From Planctomycetaceae bacterium (GTDB lineage Bacteria > Planctomycetota > Planctomycetia > Pirellulales > UBA1268), in contig CANGGT010000012.1 in assembly GCA_947453375.1 (NCBI GenBank), positions 1 to 41,016 of the forward strand: a DNA stretch of 41,016 nt, read 5' to 3'. The translations under genes were made by a program, and so were the position numbers. Shown piece after piece: positions 40,878 through 41,016 of the stretch (position 1 is its first letter; every line of letters begins with the position of its first letter). The notes under the pieces were generated by a model. It did not search any database, had not been told where the DNA came from, and saw only the letters and a program-made list of their open reading frames with translations.

Positions 40878-41016
40878 ATGGCTTCCACATCGGCATCGGT
40901 GTCAGGGTCTTCCGATGAATATCGTGCTTCCTCGGGGGCCGCGGCGGCGCCGTCGTCATTTCTTGGCGAACTTGCGGCGGCTGCTTCCGGTGACCGACGC
41001 GTGTCCGATCTCCTGG
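40878..41016 (+). CDS. Start of a further gene in the T6SS operon, cut by the window end
   Basis: The ATG at 40878 opens a frame that stays open for 46 codons to the window edge. The visible part is an Ala/Ser-rich N-terminus (SSDEYRASSGAAAAPSSFLG) followed by ELAAAASGDRRVSDLL. The start lies 68 nt after the tssC stop on the same strand. There is too little to name it; a second sheath-like subunit or another T6SS component is plausible from position only. Confidence 0.45.
   Translation, partial: MASTSASVSGSSDEYRASSGAAAAPSSFLGELAAAASGDRRVSDLL

Overview
The window is high-GC bacterial DNA, and its gene content points to a planctomycete. The indicators are an ECF sigma factor next to a receptor Ser/Thr kinase fused to a formylglycine-enzyme-like (FGE) domain, a PEP-CTERM-anchored protein, very large membrane proteins with caspase-like and VWA domains, Cys-rich secreted HEAT-like proteins, and many starts without a clear Shine-Dalgarno. 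This assignment rests on families, not on a marker gene; I saw no rRNA or tRNA.

Layout. (1) 1-3110, minus strand: the leader-proximal end of a CRISPR array (seven 37-nt repeats, continuing out of the window), its leader, and cas6-cas2-cas1 reading toward it. No interference genes are present. (2) 3238-9446: an accessory patch with a secreted/membrane hypothetical, a decayed fragment of a gene family whose better-preserved copy lies at 6011-6754, an acid-ceramidase/NAAA-like amidase, and an IS21-family element (6755-9446) that abuts the 5' end of the 6011 gene without target duplication. (3) 9907-18654, plus strand: ECF sigma, kinase-FGE receptor, a YaaW-like lipoprotein, a secreted protein with alternating NVFGG repeats, a membrane protein, an alpha/beta hydrolase with an in-frame amber codon coupled to a zinc-less CobB sirtuin, a structured RNA/terminator region before a Cys-rich mini-ORF, a DUF1328 protein and CsbD, and an ice-binding-like (DUF3494) PEP-CTERM protein that also carries an in-frame amber. 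(4) 18779-41016: a type VI secretion (T6SS) locus. On the plus strand it reads tssK-tssL-short tssM-sigma70-tssA-tssB-tssC and continues past the right edge. Divergently, on the minus strand, are two giant single-pass membrane proteins with degenerate caspase-like domains (1710 and 1732 aa), separated by a Cys-rich secreted HEAT-like protein. A Cys-His-Asp papain-like protein (18779-20179), converging on this cluster, is a candidate effector.

How it may work together: TssB/TssC form the contractile sheath, TssK and TssA belong to the baseplate and assembly, and TssL with a reduced TssM anchor the machine in the inner membrane. The TssM lacks the periplasmic half and a consensus P-loop. The divergent giants have large extracytoplasmic parts and could fill that envelope role; this is inference. 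The embedded sigma factor suggests the locus carries its own transcriptional switch. This reduced T6SS with pseudo-caspase giants is the most interesting part of the window.
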